A stretch of DNA of 64,000 nucleotides from SAR116 cluster bacterium AG-321-K23 (GTDB lineage Bacteria; Pseudomonadota; Alphaproteobacteria; Puniceispirillales; Marisalimonadaceae), in contig QBXO01000004.1 in assembly GCA_003284565.1 (NCBI GenBank), positions 18,304-82,303 of the forward strand, in the 5' to 3' direction. A program made the translations under genes and the position numbers. The notes below the pieces were generated by a model. That model saw nothing but the letters and a program-made list of their open reading frames with translations. It ran no database searches and was not told where the DNA came from. Below are positions 55,701-64,000 of the stretch, piece by piece; position 1 is the stretch's first letter, and each line of letters begins with the position of its first letter.

Positions 55701-56210
55701 CTACAGATTTTTCCTATAATAAACAGATGCACCGCATTTTCTACAAATTAAATTTGATTTTCGCCTATGTGTTTTTTGTTCCCAACAAAAATTTTTACAA
55801 TATCTAATCCACTTATAATCTGAAAATTCAAGAGAATGACACCTCTTTGCTGAGCAGCCAAGTCTTTTAGCCATATTTTTCCATACAATTCCATGACCAT
55901 GTTTAGGACCCACAAGGGCGTGAGCTATTTCATGAAGTATTGTGTCATAAATTTCTGGATCATTTGAATTTTTAATAAAATTTCTTGAAAATGATATTTT
56001 TTTTTCTCTAAAAAAACATGCTCCCGCCCTAACTTTTGCATTATCGAGATCTAATTTCCAATCAATTAGACCATTTTTATCCATTTCAGACCTGGCTAAA
56101 TTCAAAAATTTAATAAAAAATTTAAAATCTTTAGGTCGTTTGTTTTTTTTAGTCAAATCATGTTTATTAAAATCAAACAAATTTTTTATTTTTAAAATTT
56201 CTTTTATCAT
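55701..56210 (-). CDS. SprT-like zinc metalloprotein
   Basis: 169 residues. Metalloprotease motif ILHEIAHALVGPKHGHG (His93-Glu-x2-His97 and the third His), followed by a C-terminal zinc ribbon with Cys pairs (CKNFCWEQ... and CRKCGASVYY). SprT/Spartan relatives bind DNA or act as stress proteases; bacterial SprT is poorly characterised. It converges with mce, with stops 3 bp apart. Confidence 0.85.
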   Translation of the reverse strand: MIKEILKIKNLFDFNKHDLTKKNKRPKDFKFFIKFLNLARSEMDKNGLIDWKLDLDNAKVRAGACFFREKKISFSRNFIKNSNDPEIYDTILHEIAHALVGPKHGHGIVWKNMAKRLGCSAKRCHSLEFSDYKWIRYCKNFCWEQKTHRRKSNLICRKCGASVYYRKNL

Positions 56211-56249
56211 TTATTTATTTTAACATTTTTAAAGTTAGGTTATCAGAAT

Positions 56250-56897
56250 TTGCTTGAATTAATTGATATATCATTGAAATGGAATTCTCCAAAAGAAAAG
56301 CCCTTTTTAAAAAATCTTAATTTAAAGATAAAAAATGGCAATATTTTATGCGTCTTTGGTAAAAGTGGTGTTGGAAAATCTTCTTTAATTAATGTAATTG
56401 CAGGCATAACTGAAGATAACTTATTATTTGAAGGTAGAATAGTTTTGAATGGAAAAATTTTGAATGATATTCCAACTGAAAAAAGGAAAATTGGACTTTT
56501 ACTACAAGATGGTGCTTTGTTTCCCCATTTAACGGTTGAACAAAATATATATTTTGGAATGAATAAAAGGCTTAAATCTAAAGAAAAACTAATATTAATA
56601 AGTGAAAATTTAGAAAAAGCTAACATGGAGAATTTTCAAAATAGATATCCTAATACTCTCTCGGGTGGGCAAAAATCTAGAATAGCTTGTCTTAGAGCAA
56701 TACTATCAGAACCAGAAGTTTTATTACTTGATGAACCATTTTCTTCTTTAGACCCTGAACATAGAAATACATTTAGAAATTTTGTGGTGAGCAAAGTAAA
56801 AGAAAGTAAAATTCCTTGTTTACTAGTTACTCACGATGAAAGTGATAAAATAATAAGTAACGAAAAATCTATAGATCTAAATATATTTAGAAGTTAA
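56250..56897 (+). CDS. Orphan ABC transporter ATP-binding protein
   Basis: 215 residues from a TTG start with a weak AGG upstream. Walker A FGKSGVGKSSLINVI (37-45), Q-loop near LLLQDGALFPHLTVEQN, signature LSGGQKSRIACLRA, Walker B LLLDEPFSSLDPEH and switch His in VTHDESDK. It resembles the ThiQ/YnjD group of small-molecule importer ATPases. No permease or binding protein is adjacent, so partner and substrate are unknown. The start is 39 bp from the divergent SprT-like gene. Confidence 0.8.
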   Translation: MLELIDISLKWNSPKEKPFLKNLNLKIKNGNILCVFGKSGVGKSSLINVIAGITEDNLLFEGRIVLNGKILNDIPTEKRKIGLLLQDGALFPHLTVEQNIYFGMNKRLKSKEKLILISENLEKANMENFQNRYPNTLSGGQKSRIACLRAILSEPEVLLLDEPFSSLDPEHRNTFRNFVVSKVKESKIPCLLVTHDESDKIISNEKSIDLNIFRS

Positions 56898-56987
56898 AAT
56901 TCATAAACCTACTAATAATTATCAATAATACGTTGCTTTAAAAAATATTATTCGTTAAAAATTAACTTTTAATACTAAAGGTGCACA

Positions 56988-57599
56988 ATGAATTCATCTA
57001 TTAATGCTTCAAAAATTATAATTAACAATGAAGAGAAAAAAATATCAAAGGCAGAAGCAGAAGAAGCTGTTAAAATACTTATACAATATATAGGTGAAGA
57101 TCCTGAAAGAGAAGGTTTGTTAGAAACTCCTAAAAGAGTAATAAAATCATTTAATGAATTTTATGCAGGTTACAGCCAAGACCCTGAAATATTTTTATCT
57201 AAAACTTTTGAAGATATAGAAGGTTATAACGACATTGTTTTGTTAAAAAATATCAATTTTGAAAGTCATTGTGAACACCACATGGTTCCAATAATTGGAA
57301 GAGCTTCAATCGGTTATTATCCAGATAAAAGAGTTGTCGGAATTTCAAAACTAGCAAGAGTGTTAGATCTTTATGCTAAAAGGCTCCAAACTCAAGAAAC
57401 AATGACTGCACAGATATTAAATTGTATTGATAAAACCCTGTTACCAAAAGGAACCGCGGTTTTTATTGATGCAGAACATCACTGTATGAGTACTAGAGGT
57501 GTTTTAAAAAATGATGTAACAATGACTACAAACCTTTTTAGTGGTTGTTTTTTAGAAGATACAAATTTACAAGATAGATTTTTGAAAATGGCATCTTAA
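56988..57599 (+). CDS. folE: GTP cyclohydrolase I
   Basis: 203 residues. Zinc and active-site motifs: SHCEHHMVPIIGRASIGYYP, the QTQE-type RLQTQETMTAQIL and AEHHCMSTRGV, where the second zinc Cys lies. It makes dihydroneopterin triphosphate for folate. AGGTG precedes the ATG. Downstream is trkH, 47 bp away on the same strand. No other folate gene is near. Confidence 0.96.
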   Translation: MNSSINASKIIINNEEKKISKAEAEEAVKILIQYIGEDPEREGLLETPKRVIKSFNEFYAGYSQDPEIFLSKTFEDIEGYNDIVLLKNINFESHCEHHMVPIIGRASIGYYPDKRVVGISKLARVLDLYAKRLQTQETMTAQILNCIDKTLLPKGTAVFIDAEHHCMSTRGVLKNDVTMTTNLFSGCFLEDTNLQDRFLKMAS

Positions 57600-57645
57600 G
57601 GAAATTTAAATCTAATTGTCTTTAATAAAGCTTATAGAATAAATC

Positions 57646-59091
57646 ATGAAATTTTCACCAATAATTTATCTCATAGGAATGTTGTTATGCATACTTTCCA
57701 TTTTTATGTTAATACCAGCTATTGTAGATTGGTTTTATGGCGGTAAAAATTGGCCTGCATTTGTTGGGTCTTCTTTGGCTACGTTATTTATAGGTTCAAT
57801 ACTTTTCCTAGCTAATAAAGGAAGTACAACTGAACATTTAGAGTTGAGACAAGCATTTTTACTGACAAATAGCGCATGGATATCGATTGCATTATTTGGA
57901 TCATTGCCCTTTTTATTGTCCGATATTGATATGGGCTTTATTGACGCTTTTTTTGAGTCAACATCTGGAATAACAACTACAGGTGCAACCGTAATAGAAA
58001 GTTTGGAAACAAAATCCCATGGAATTTTAATTTGGCGAGCCCTTCTTCAATGGCTTGGTGGAGTTGGTATTATTGTTATGGCTTTGGCTGTATTACCTAT
58101 GTTATCAATTGGTGGTATGCAACTGTTTAAAACTGAGTCATATGAAACACCTGACAAAGTTGTGCCTAAAGCGGCAAGCTTTGCTGCAGGAATTAGTATT
58201 GTTTATATAACCTTAACAATTGTATGGGCATTTATGTTATGGGGTGCTGGAATGTCGATTTTTGACTCTATCGCACATGCGATGACTACTCTAGCAACAG
58301 GCGGATACTCAACAAAATCTGAATCTTTAGCGGCATTTAATTCTTCCACTATAGAAATTATAATCATTTTTGGAATGTTAGTTGGATCCCTTCCATTTGT
58401 TCACTACTTAACTATAACCAAAAATGGTATAAAAAATCTAATCAAAGATGACCAAGTTAAATTGTTTTTGACCTTGGTTTTCTTCGTGGTTTTGATCATG
58501 TCATTATATTTAAGTTCAAATAATATTCCATATTTTGAAGCTTTAAGATTAGCTTCTTTTAATGTAATTTCAATCATTACAGGAACAGGTTTTGGGACAT
58601 CTGATTTTAATAATTGGGGTGGTTTTCCTACGACTATTTTGTTAATTCTTATGTTTGTAGGAGGTTGTGCTGGTTCGACTACTTGTGGTTTAAGAATGGC
58701 AAGGATACAAGTTTTGATTGCAAATGCAAAAGGACAAGTTTCCAAACTTATAAGACCGCATGCAGTTGTAGTATCTTATTATAACCAAAAACCAATTCCA
58801 GAAAATGTAGCTGAGTCAGTAATGGGTTTTTTCTTTTTATATATAATATCATTTGCCATAATTGCTTGTTTGTTGGGTGGATTAGGACTTGATTTAATTA
58901 CAGCGATTTCAGGAGCAGCGTCTGCTATTGGTAACGTTGGACCTGGTTTGGGTAATATAATTGGTCCATCAGGATCATATCAATCGATCCCAGATCTAGG
59001 AAAATTATTTTTATGTGCCGGCATGATACTAGGTCGTTTGGAAATTTTTGCAATATTAGTAATGTTCTCACCATTATTTTGGAAAAGTTAA
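57646..59091 (+). CDS. trkH: Potassium uptake protein TrkH-family
   Basis: 481 residues, with about ten membrane helices and the four P-loop regions of Trk/Ktr channels: FESTSGITTTGATVIES, HAMTTLATGGYSTKSES, NVISIITGTGFGTSDFNNW and GAASAIGNVGPGLGNI. It imports K+ with the cytosolic regulator TrkA. No trkA is adjacent. The protein is full length, and its stop is 9 bp from the convergent hslO. Confidence 0.95.
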   Translation: MKFSPIIYLIGMLLCILSIFMLIPAIVDWFYGGKNWPAFVGSSLATLFIGSILFLANKGSTTEHLELRQAFLLTNSAWISIALFGSLPFLLSDIDMGFIDAFFESTSGITTTGATVIESLETKSHGILIWRALLQWLGGVGIIVMALAVLPMLSIGGMQLFKTESYETPDKVVPKAASFAAGISIVYITLTIVWAFMLWGAGMSIFDSIAHAMTTLATGGYSTKSESLAAFNSSTIEIIIIFGMLVGSLPFVHYLTITKNGIKNLIKDDQVKLFLTLVFFVVLIMSLYLSSNNIPYFEALRLASFNVISIITGTGFGTSDFNNWGGFPTTILLILMFVGGCAGSTTCGLRMARIQVLIANAKGQVSKLIRPHAVVVSYYNQKPIPENVAESVMGFFFLYIISFAIIACLLGGLGLDLITAISGAASAIGNVGPGLGNIIGPSGSYQSIPDLGKLFLCAGMILGRLEIFAILVMFSPLFWKS

Positions 59092-59100
59092 GATCAACTT

Positions 59101-59970
59101 TTAACTAGAAAATATTGTTTCTGTTTTACAAAACTCACAAACAATCTTCACTCTACCATTTTGATCTGCAATTTCTTCTAATTCTTTTTTACTTAAATTC
59201 TTGATGGCAAGTTTAATCTTTTCTTCTGAACATCTACATTGATCTCTTATAATTATTTTATCATATACTGTAATCTCTAACTCGTTGAATAATCTATAGA
59301 GGATTTCTTCTGAAGTTATATTAGTTGATAAAAATTCTTCTTTTCCTAATGTAGATAAAAAATTTAGTGAATTTTGCCAAAATTCTTCATTAATTTCTTG
59401 GTCAAAGCTATTTTTATCAGGCATTCTTTGAAGCATTATAAGACCAGCTGAAAATAATTTTTTTCTATTACTTTTTTCAATATCATAATAATTGAAAGTA
59501 AGAAATTTTGTTTCTAATTGTTCAGAATTATTAAAGTAAAGTTCCGCTGATTTGGACATACTTGGTTCCTCAAGAGAGACTATTCCTTGATATCTTTTGG
59601 TATATTTTCCTTGATCTAAAGTAAATGAAATATGCCCTGAACCCATTAAAGAGTTTAAGTTACTTTGTATGCTCGTAAAATCTGAACTTAGACCAACATA
59701 CCCCCTAAGAAACCCATCGCTTGTTATATCAGAAAATAATGTATTAACATCTCCGGTACCTTTAGCTTGAATTGTGAAAACACCATCATGCTTCATTCTA
59801 CATCCTAAACATGCCGTAATAGTAAGTGTGTCAGCAAATATACTTTCAACATTTGCTGGATATCCATGGCGCTTTATTATGTCATAAACAACGGTTTGAA
59901 GTCTTACTATATTACCTCTAACTTTATTATTACCTAATTGGAATGGAATTACATGATTATTCAAAGTCAT
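59101..59970 (-). CDS. hslO: Redox-regulated chaperone Hsp33
   Basis: 289 residues. The C-terminal redox switch is present as C-x-C (RDQCRCSEEKI) and C-x2-C (VCEFCKTETIF), which bind zinc when reduced and form disulfides under oxidative stress, switching on holdase activity. The N-terminal chaperone domain has the family's VETKFL-like and GxGDVNTLFSDITSDG segments. Last gene of argD-argF-hslO, a known alphaproteobacterial arrangement. Confidence 0.95.
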   Translation of the reverse strand: MTLNNHVIPFQLGNNKVRGNIVRLQTVVYDIIKRHGYPANVESIFADTLTITACLGCRMKHDGVFTIQAKGTGDVNTLFSDITSDGFLRGYVGLSSDFTSIQSNLNSLMGSGHISFTLDQGKYTKRYQGIVSLEEPSMSKSAELYFNNSEQLETKFLTFNYYDIEKSNRKKLFSAGLIMLQRMPDKNSFDQEINEEFWQNSLNFLSTLGKEEFLSTNITSEEILYRLFNELEITVYDKIIIRDQCRCSEEKIKLAIKNLSKKELEEIADQNGRVKIVCEFCKTETIFSS

Positions 59971-59997
59971 TTCAGAAATATAAGTTACTCAAATTTT

Positions 59998-60885
59998 TTA
60001 TGTAATACAAAAATGCATAATTGCCTTTTGTGCATGTAGTCTATTCTCGGCTTCGTCAAATACAACTGATTGTTTCCCCTCTAGCACTTCGGAACTTACT
60101 TCTTTATTTCGATAAGCAGGTAAACAATGCATAAAAATCGCTTTTTTATCTGCTAATTTCATTATTTTTTTATTCACTTGAAATGGTGTGAATTGATCTT
60201 CGGGAAATGGATTTTTATCACCCATTGATCTCCATGTGTCAGTAATAATACAATTAGCACCTTCGGCAGCTTTATAAGGATTATGAGTTACAGAAATATT
60301 ATTATTTCTTTCAAGAGCCCATGAAATTATTTTCTCATCAGGTTTTATACCCTCTGGACAAGCTATATTTAATTCAAAATTTAGTAAGACAGAAGCTTCT
60401 ATCCAACTTTGTAAGACATTATTACAGTCACCAAACCAAGAAACTTTTATATTCTCAAAATCTTTTAGATATTCTTTGACTGTAATTAAATCTGCTACAA
60501 CTTGGCACGGATGACTATAATCGGTAAGAGCATTTATTACTGGTACTTTAGATATATTTGCATACTTGATCAGCTGATCATGTCCAAAACATCTTATGAT
60601 TACCATATCTGCGTATCTTTCAATAACTCTTGCCGTATCTTCGATAGTCTCTCTCTCACCTAATTGCATTTCTTTTTCATTTAAAAGATAACTTTTACCA
60701 CCTAATTGATTTATTCCTACTTCAAAAGATATACGAGTTCTTAGAGAAGGTTTTTCAAAAATTAGAACAACATTCTTATCTGTCATAAATTTATAACAAG
60801 TATTTTTTTTCCATTGTATTGACAATGAAATTAAATCAATAAGTTGATCTTTAGTTAGATCCTTTAAATCAATAAAATTAGGCAT
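59998..60885 (-). CDS. argF: Ornithine carbamoyltransferase
   Basis: 295 residues. Carbamoyl-phosphate site FEKPSLRTRISFEVGINQLG, ornithine-site region with MHCLPAYRNKEVSSEVLEG and the central DYSHPCQVVADLITV. It makes citrulline from ornithine. It starts 6 bp after the argD stop and ends 27 bp before hslO. Confidence 0.97.
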   Translation of the reverse strand: MPNFIDLKDLTKDQLIDLISLSIQWKKNTCYKFMTDKNVVLIFEKPSLRTRISFEVGINQLGGKSYLLNEKEMQLGERETIEDTARVIERYADMVIIRCFGHDQLIKYANISKVPVINALTDYSHPCQVVADLITVKEYLKDFENIKVSWFGDCNNVLQSWIEASVLLNFELNIACPEGIKPDEKIISWALERNNNISVTHNPYKAAEGANCIITDTWRSMGDKNPFPEDQFTPFQVNKKIMKLADKKAIFMHCLPAYRNKEVSSEVLEGKQSVVFDEAENRLHAQKAIMHFCIT

Positions 60886-60891
60886 AATATT

Positions 60892-62088
60892 CTAGTTTTT
60901 TTTAATTTCTTTAATAACTTCACTCAAAATTTCAAAAGCTTGGTCTATTTCTTTTTTAGAAGTGTTTAATGGTGGAAGTAATCTAATAGTATTTTCTGCA
61001 GCTCCTACAAGTAACAAGCCTTTTTCTCTTGAAATATTGCCGAAATCACCTGCATTAACATTTTCTTTTAACTGAAATCCACGCAACATCCCTGAGCCTT
61101 TTTTGCATAATATTACTTGAGATACCCTATCGTAATCATTTATCAAGGCATCCATTTTATTATCAAAGTAAGTAATATTTTCTCTTAAAGTTTTGAGAAA
61201 ATGATCCTCTAATAGAAGATCCATAACAGCATTGGCAGATCGCATGGCTAATGGATTACCACCAAATGTACTACCATGGGTACCTGGTATCATTGCGTCA
61301 CCTACTTTAGCTTTTGCCATAACTGCTCCTACTGGGAACCCCCCACCAAGACCCTTAGCTAATGCTACTATGTCTGGTTCAATATTTTCTTGTTGATAAG
61401 CAAAAAGAGTACCAGACCTTCCCATTCCAATTTGCACCTCATCTGAAATCAACAAAGATCCATTTTCATTAGCAATATCTTGCAATAATTTAAGGTAGCC
61501 TTTAGGAGCTTTTCTGGCGCCACCTTCTCCTTGAACTGGTTCTACTAAAATAGCCGCAACATGTTTACCTATTTTATTTTTTAAACTTTCAATGTCTCCC
61601 CATTCAACATGTGTAAACCCTTGGGCAGATGGTCCAAAACCTTCCCTAAATAATGGCCTATCATTTGCCGCTAACATTGCTAAAGTACGCCCATGAAAAG
61701 CTCCAGTAGCACAAATAATTTCTGTCCTATTTTTTTCACCGTTTGCCCATGCAAACCTTCTTGCAACTTTAACAGCTCCTTCAGTCGCTTCAGCACCAGA
61801 ATTACAGAAGAAGACCCTATCCGTACATGAATTTTCTACAAGTTTTTCTGCAACTGTTTCTTGTTCAGGTATCCTGTAAAGATTAGATGTATGCCATAAT
61901 TTTGAAGCTTGATCTTTTAAAGCCTCCACCAACTTTGGATGACAATGTCCAAATGCATTAACAGCAATACCACTTGCATAATCTAAATATTTTTTTCCAT
62001 CTTCTGAGTATAAATAACTACCTTCACCATGCGTAAAGGCTATATCTATTCTTCCATATGTTGTCATTATAGATGGGCTTATTGTCAT
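60892..62088 (-). CDS. argD: Acetylornithine aminotransferase
   Basis: 398 residues, PLP class III. Motifs: NSGAEATEGAVKVARRF, ATGAFHGRTLAML, LLISDEVQIGMGRSGTLFAY and the PLP Lys in IVALAKGLGGGFPVGA. It makes N-acetylornithine from the semialdehyde and often doubles in lysine synthesis. First gene of the arg-hslO operon. Confidence 0.97.
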   Translation of the reverse strand: MTISPSIMTTYGRIDIAFTHGEGSYLYSEDGKKYLDYASGIAVNAFGHCHPKLVEALKDQASKLWHTSNLYRIPEQETVAEKLVENSCTDRVFFCNSGAEATEGAVKVARRFAWANGEKNRTEIICATGAFHGRTLAMLAANDRPLFREGFGPSAQGFTHVEWGDIESLKNKIGKHVAAILVEPVQGEGGARKAPKGYLKLLQDIANENGSLLISDEVQIGMGRSGTLFAYQQENIEPDIVALAKGLGGGFPVGAVMAKAKVGDAMIPGTHGSTFGGNPLAMRSANAVMDLLLEDHFLKTLRENITYFDNKMDALINDYDRVSQVILCKKGSGMLRGFQLKENVNAGDFGNISREKGLLLVGAAENTIRLLPPLNTSKKEIDQAFEILSEVIKEIKKN

Positions 62089-62152
62089 ACTAAAACTTTC
62101 ATAAATTTATAAGAATATACAATAATAATTAAAAAGAAATAAATAAGAAATG

Positions 62153-63301
62153 TTAAATAAAATGCTTTGCTAGTTTTAGACCTTGAGCTTGATAATTATT
62201 TGAGCTTCCAACCTCACCATACAAGATACTTGGTACATTTGCCATTGGTTCATAAACAAGTCTACAGACTGTCTGGTCTTGTTCTATTAAAAAAGGTACA
62301 TCATGAGATCTTACCTCCAACACTGCTTTGGTTTTAGAAGCACCAAGTTCTGTCAAACCAAATCCAGGGTCAAAAAAACCAGCATAATGAGCTCTAAATT
62401 CACCAACCTTGGTATCATAGGCTCTCATCTCTGCAGCATACTTTGACGGAACAGAAACGTATTCTTTACTAGCTAATATATAGAATGCATCAGGGCTGAG
62501 TATTAAACTTCCTTGATTGTTTTTATTCTTGTAATCACCACCTTGGTATAAAAGATCTTCTACAGTTATTTTTTCCCAAAACAATTCACGTTTATAATGA
62601 TTTGGTTTATCGATGTCTATAAGCATAGAATGTTTTCTTGCTTTGTAGCCAATCAAACCATTTTCACCAATCAAATCTACAGATAACGGAACACCATTTT
62701 TTATTTTATCAAAGAGATTGATATTATCTTGATATCTGACCAATCCAACATGTTCTTGCAATATTTCCATTTCTTTATCTGAAGTAAATGACTGTCCTCT
62801 CTTTAATCTTAATTGATTAAGTCGCGAACCAGTTCTTACTAAAACAGAAAATGTCCTAGGAGATATTTCTGCATATAAAGGTCCCTGATATCCAGCTGGA
62901 ACTTCTTCAAATTCCATTGCACCATCAACAATTAACCTAGTGAAAACGTCCAATCTTCCAGTAGAACTTTTTGGATTTGCAATCCCTGTTAAATTATCTG
63001 TCAAACTTACAATTTCCAATAACTTGACGATATACACACATCCACATTCTAAAACAGCACCGTCTATTAGACTAAATTCGTGCATTGCAAGGTCTTTTAA
63101 TCTATCAGATACTTTATTTCCCTTACCTGGAAGAAAGGAGGCGGGTACTCTCCATGCTTTTATACCTAATCTTAAATCTATAGAGGCTGGTTGGATTAGA
63201 TCTTTTTCAATGCCATCTTCACTAGTGATTACGTTATTATGAATCAATTCTAAAATTTCTTGACTTGATAAAACACCAGCGATTTTTTGAATTTTATTCA
63301 T
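62153..63301 (-). CDS. dcd: dCTP deaminase-type protein with two dUTPase folds
   Basis: 382 residues, about twice the usual Dcd length (190), the size of the 2'-deoxycytidine 5'-triphosphate deaminase form known in alphaproteobacteria. The N-terminal half has IQPASIDLRLGIKAWR, SSTGRLDVFTRLIVDGAMEF and PLYAEISPRTFSVLVRTG. The C-terminal half repeats the fold with AHYAGFFDPGFGLTELG and VLEVRSHDVPFLIEQDQTVC. It should convert dCTP to dUTP. It lies 64 bp upstream of argD. Confidence 0.88.
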   Translation of the reverse strand: MNKIQKIAGVLSSQEILELIHNNVITSEDGIEKDLIQPASIDLRLGIKAWRVPASFLPGKGNKVSDRLKDLAMHEFSLIDGAVLECGCVYIVKLLEIVSLTDNLTGIANPKSSTGRLDVFTRLIVDGAMEFEEVPAGYQGPLYAEISPRTFSVLVRTGSRLNQLRLKRGQSFTSDKEMEILQEHVGLVRYQDNINLFDKIKNGVPLSVDLIGENGLIGYKARKHSMLIDIDKPNHYKRELFWEKITVEDLLYQGGDYKNKNNQGSLILSPDAFYILASKEYVSVPSKYAAEMRAYDTKVGEFRAHYAGFFDPGFGLTELGASKTKAVLEVRSHDVPFLIEQDQTVCRLVYEPMANVPSILYGEVGSSNNYQAQGLKLAKHFI

Positions 63302-63325
63302 TCTAGATTTCCAAAATTATTTTAA

Positions 63326-64000
63326 CTAAGACCTAAGCCTATAACCTGTTTTTAGTATATACCAAGCAAATATACTTAGTGCAAAGTTACAACAAAGTAA
63401 AACTGTACTTCCCAATAAAGGAGATGCATCACTTAATCCAATAAAACTAAATCTTAACCCATCAATAGCATAAAAAAATGGATTACAATAAGCTAAAATT
63501 TTTAGAGATTCAGGTAGTCTTTCAATTGAATAAAAAGTGCCAGATAAAAATGCTAGTGGTTGAATAACAAAATTTGAAATTATTGATAATTGATCGAATT
63601 TTTGAGCCCATATTCCAGCAAGTAGTCCAATTATGGCCAATGTGATACCTCCTTGAATTAAATACAACATCATCCAAAAAATATTTTTAGGAAAATCTAT
63701 GATTCCTAAAACCCATAACAATAAAAAAGAAGCTGTAAAAACACACAATCCTCTTGTGACGCTAGCTAAAGTATGAGCAATCAAAATTTCTATTGGCCCT
63801 AAAGGAGCCATTAATAAGTCCACAATAGATCCTTGGACTTTTGCAGTCATAAAAGCTGAAGAAGCATTTGCAAAAGAATTTTGGATAACACTCATCATAA
63901 TCAAACCTGGAACCAAGAATGTTATAAACGGAACCTGATTAAATCCAGCTTTTCTGTCAATCGCGATTGAAAATACAATTACAAAAAGTAAAGTAGTTAC
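63326..64000 (-). CDS. ABC-2 type transporter permease (partial, 5' end off the window)
   Basis: 225 codons visible. The frame stays open to base 64000 (last readable segment VTTLLFVIVFSIAIDRKAGF), so the start lies outside. Multiple membrane helices, with the ABC-2 permease pattern FITFLVPGLIMMSVIQNSF, VQGSIVDLLMAPLGPIEILI and QPLAFLSGTFYSIERLPESL, as in the NodJ/DrrB-type exporters of polysaccharide, drugs or lipid. Its ATPase gene would be expected upstream, beyond the window. Confidence 0.88.
   Translation of the reverse strand, partial: VTTLLFVIVFSIAIDRKAGFNQVPFITFLVPGLIMMSVIQNSFANASSAFMTAKVQGSIVDLLMAPLGPIEILIAHTLASVTRGLCVFTASFLLLWVLGIIDFPKNIFWMMLYLIQGGITLAIIGLLAGIWAQKFDQLSIISNFVIQPLAFLSGTFYSIERLPESLKILAYCNPFFYAIDGLRFSFIGLSDASPLLGSTVLLCCNFALSIFAWYILKTGYRLRS

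Overview
The window is chromosomal DNA of an AT-rich alphaproteobacterium, most likely a streamlined marine lineage of the SAR11 / HIMB59 / AEGEAN-169 kind. That assignment is inferred from gene content: argD-argF-hslO order, an IalB-family protein, a long double-domain dCTP deaminase, short intergenic gaps and low GC. No rRNA, CRISPR array or transposase was seen.

Left core (1-8000): a LysR regulator cut by the window edge, a CysJ-type NADPH diflavin reductase, and directly upstream of it a glutamate synthase large chain (gltB). gltB is broken by a one-base frameshift in a nine-T run and has no gltD beside it.

Accessory region (about 8060-20376): an integration hotspot at a tRNA-Leu(CAA) gene. 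An intact 55-bp attachment repeat lies at 9888-9942 and again inside the tRNA at 20290-20344, bounding a 10.4-kb element. It carries a tyrosine integrase, an excisionase-like gene, a chain of overlapping small genes ending in a RepA-like ATPase, a type IV McrB/McrC restriction pair with an EVE-like domain, and several unrecognised genes. Two of these have near-identical structured leaders. A third, decayed attachment copy (8063-8117) encloses an alginate-lyase-like gene, the residue of an earlier insertion.

Central core (20467-46243): membrane and redox genes (YqaA, DsbB), an HNH nuclease, an esterase, moaA, an MFS transporter, a P1 peptidase, the phosphatidylethanolamine pair psd-pssA, two unusual secreted/small proteins, bioY, an XdhC-MobA-like pair, typA, an RND pump with its adaptor, pckA, an FAD monooxygenase, glutathione peroxidase, a Bax-inhibitor-like protein, rlmN, an IalB-like protein and argG.

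Right core (46244-64000): a zinc-free MDR oxidoreductase, then a propionate-to-succinyl-CoA set (pccB-pccA-mutase-prpE in one operon, with methylmalonyl-CoA epimerase divergent), an SprT-like protein, an orphan ABC ATPase, folE, trkH, argD-argF-hslO, a double-domain dCTP deaminase and a partial ABC-2 permease. argG, argF and argD belong to arginine synthesis. The propionate set would feed odd-chain and branched-chain carbon into the TCA cycle, and PckA would draw oxaloacetate toward gluconeogenesis.
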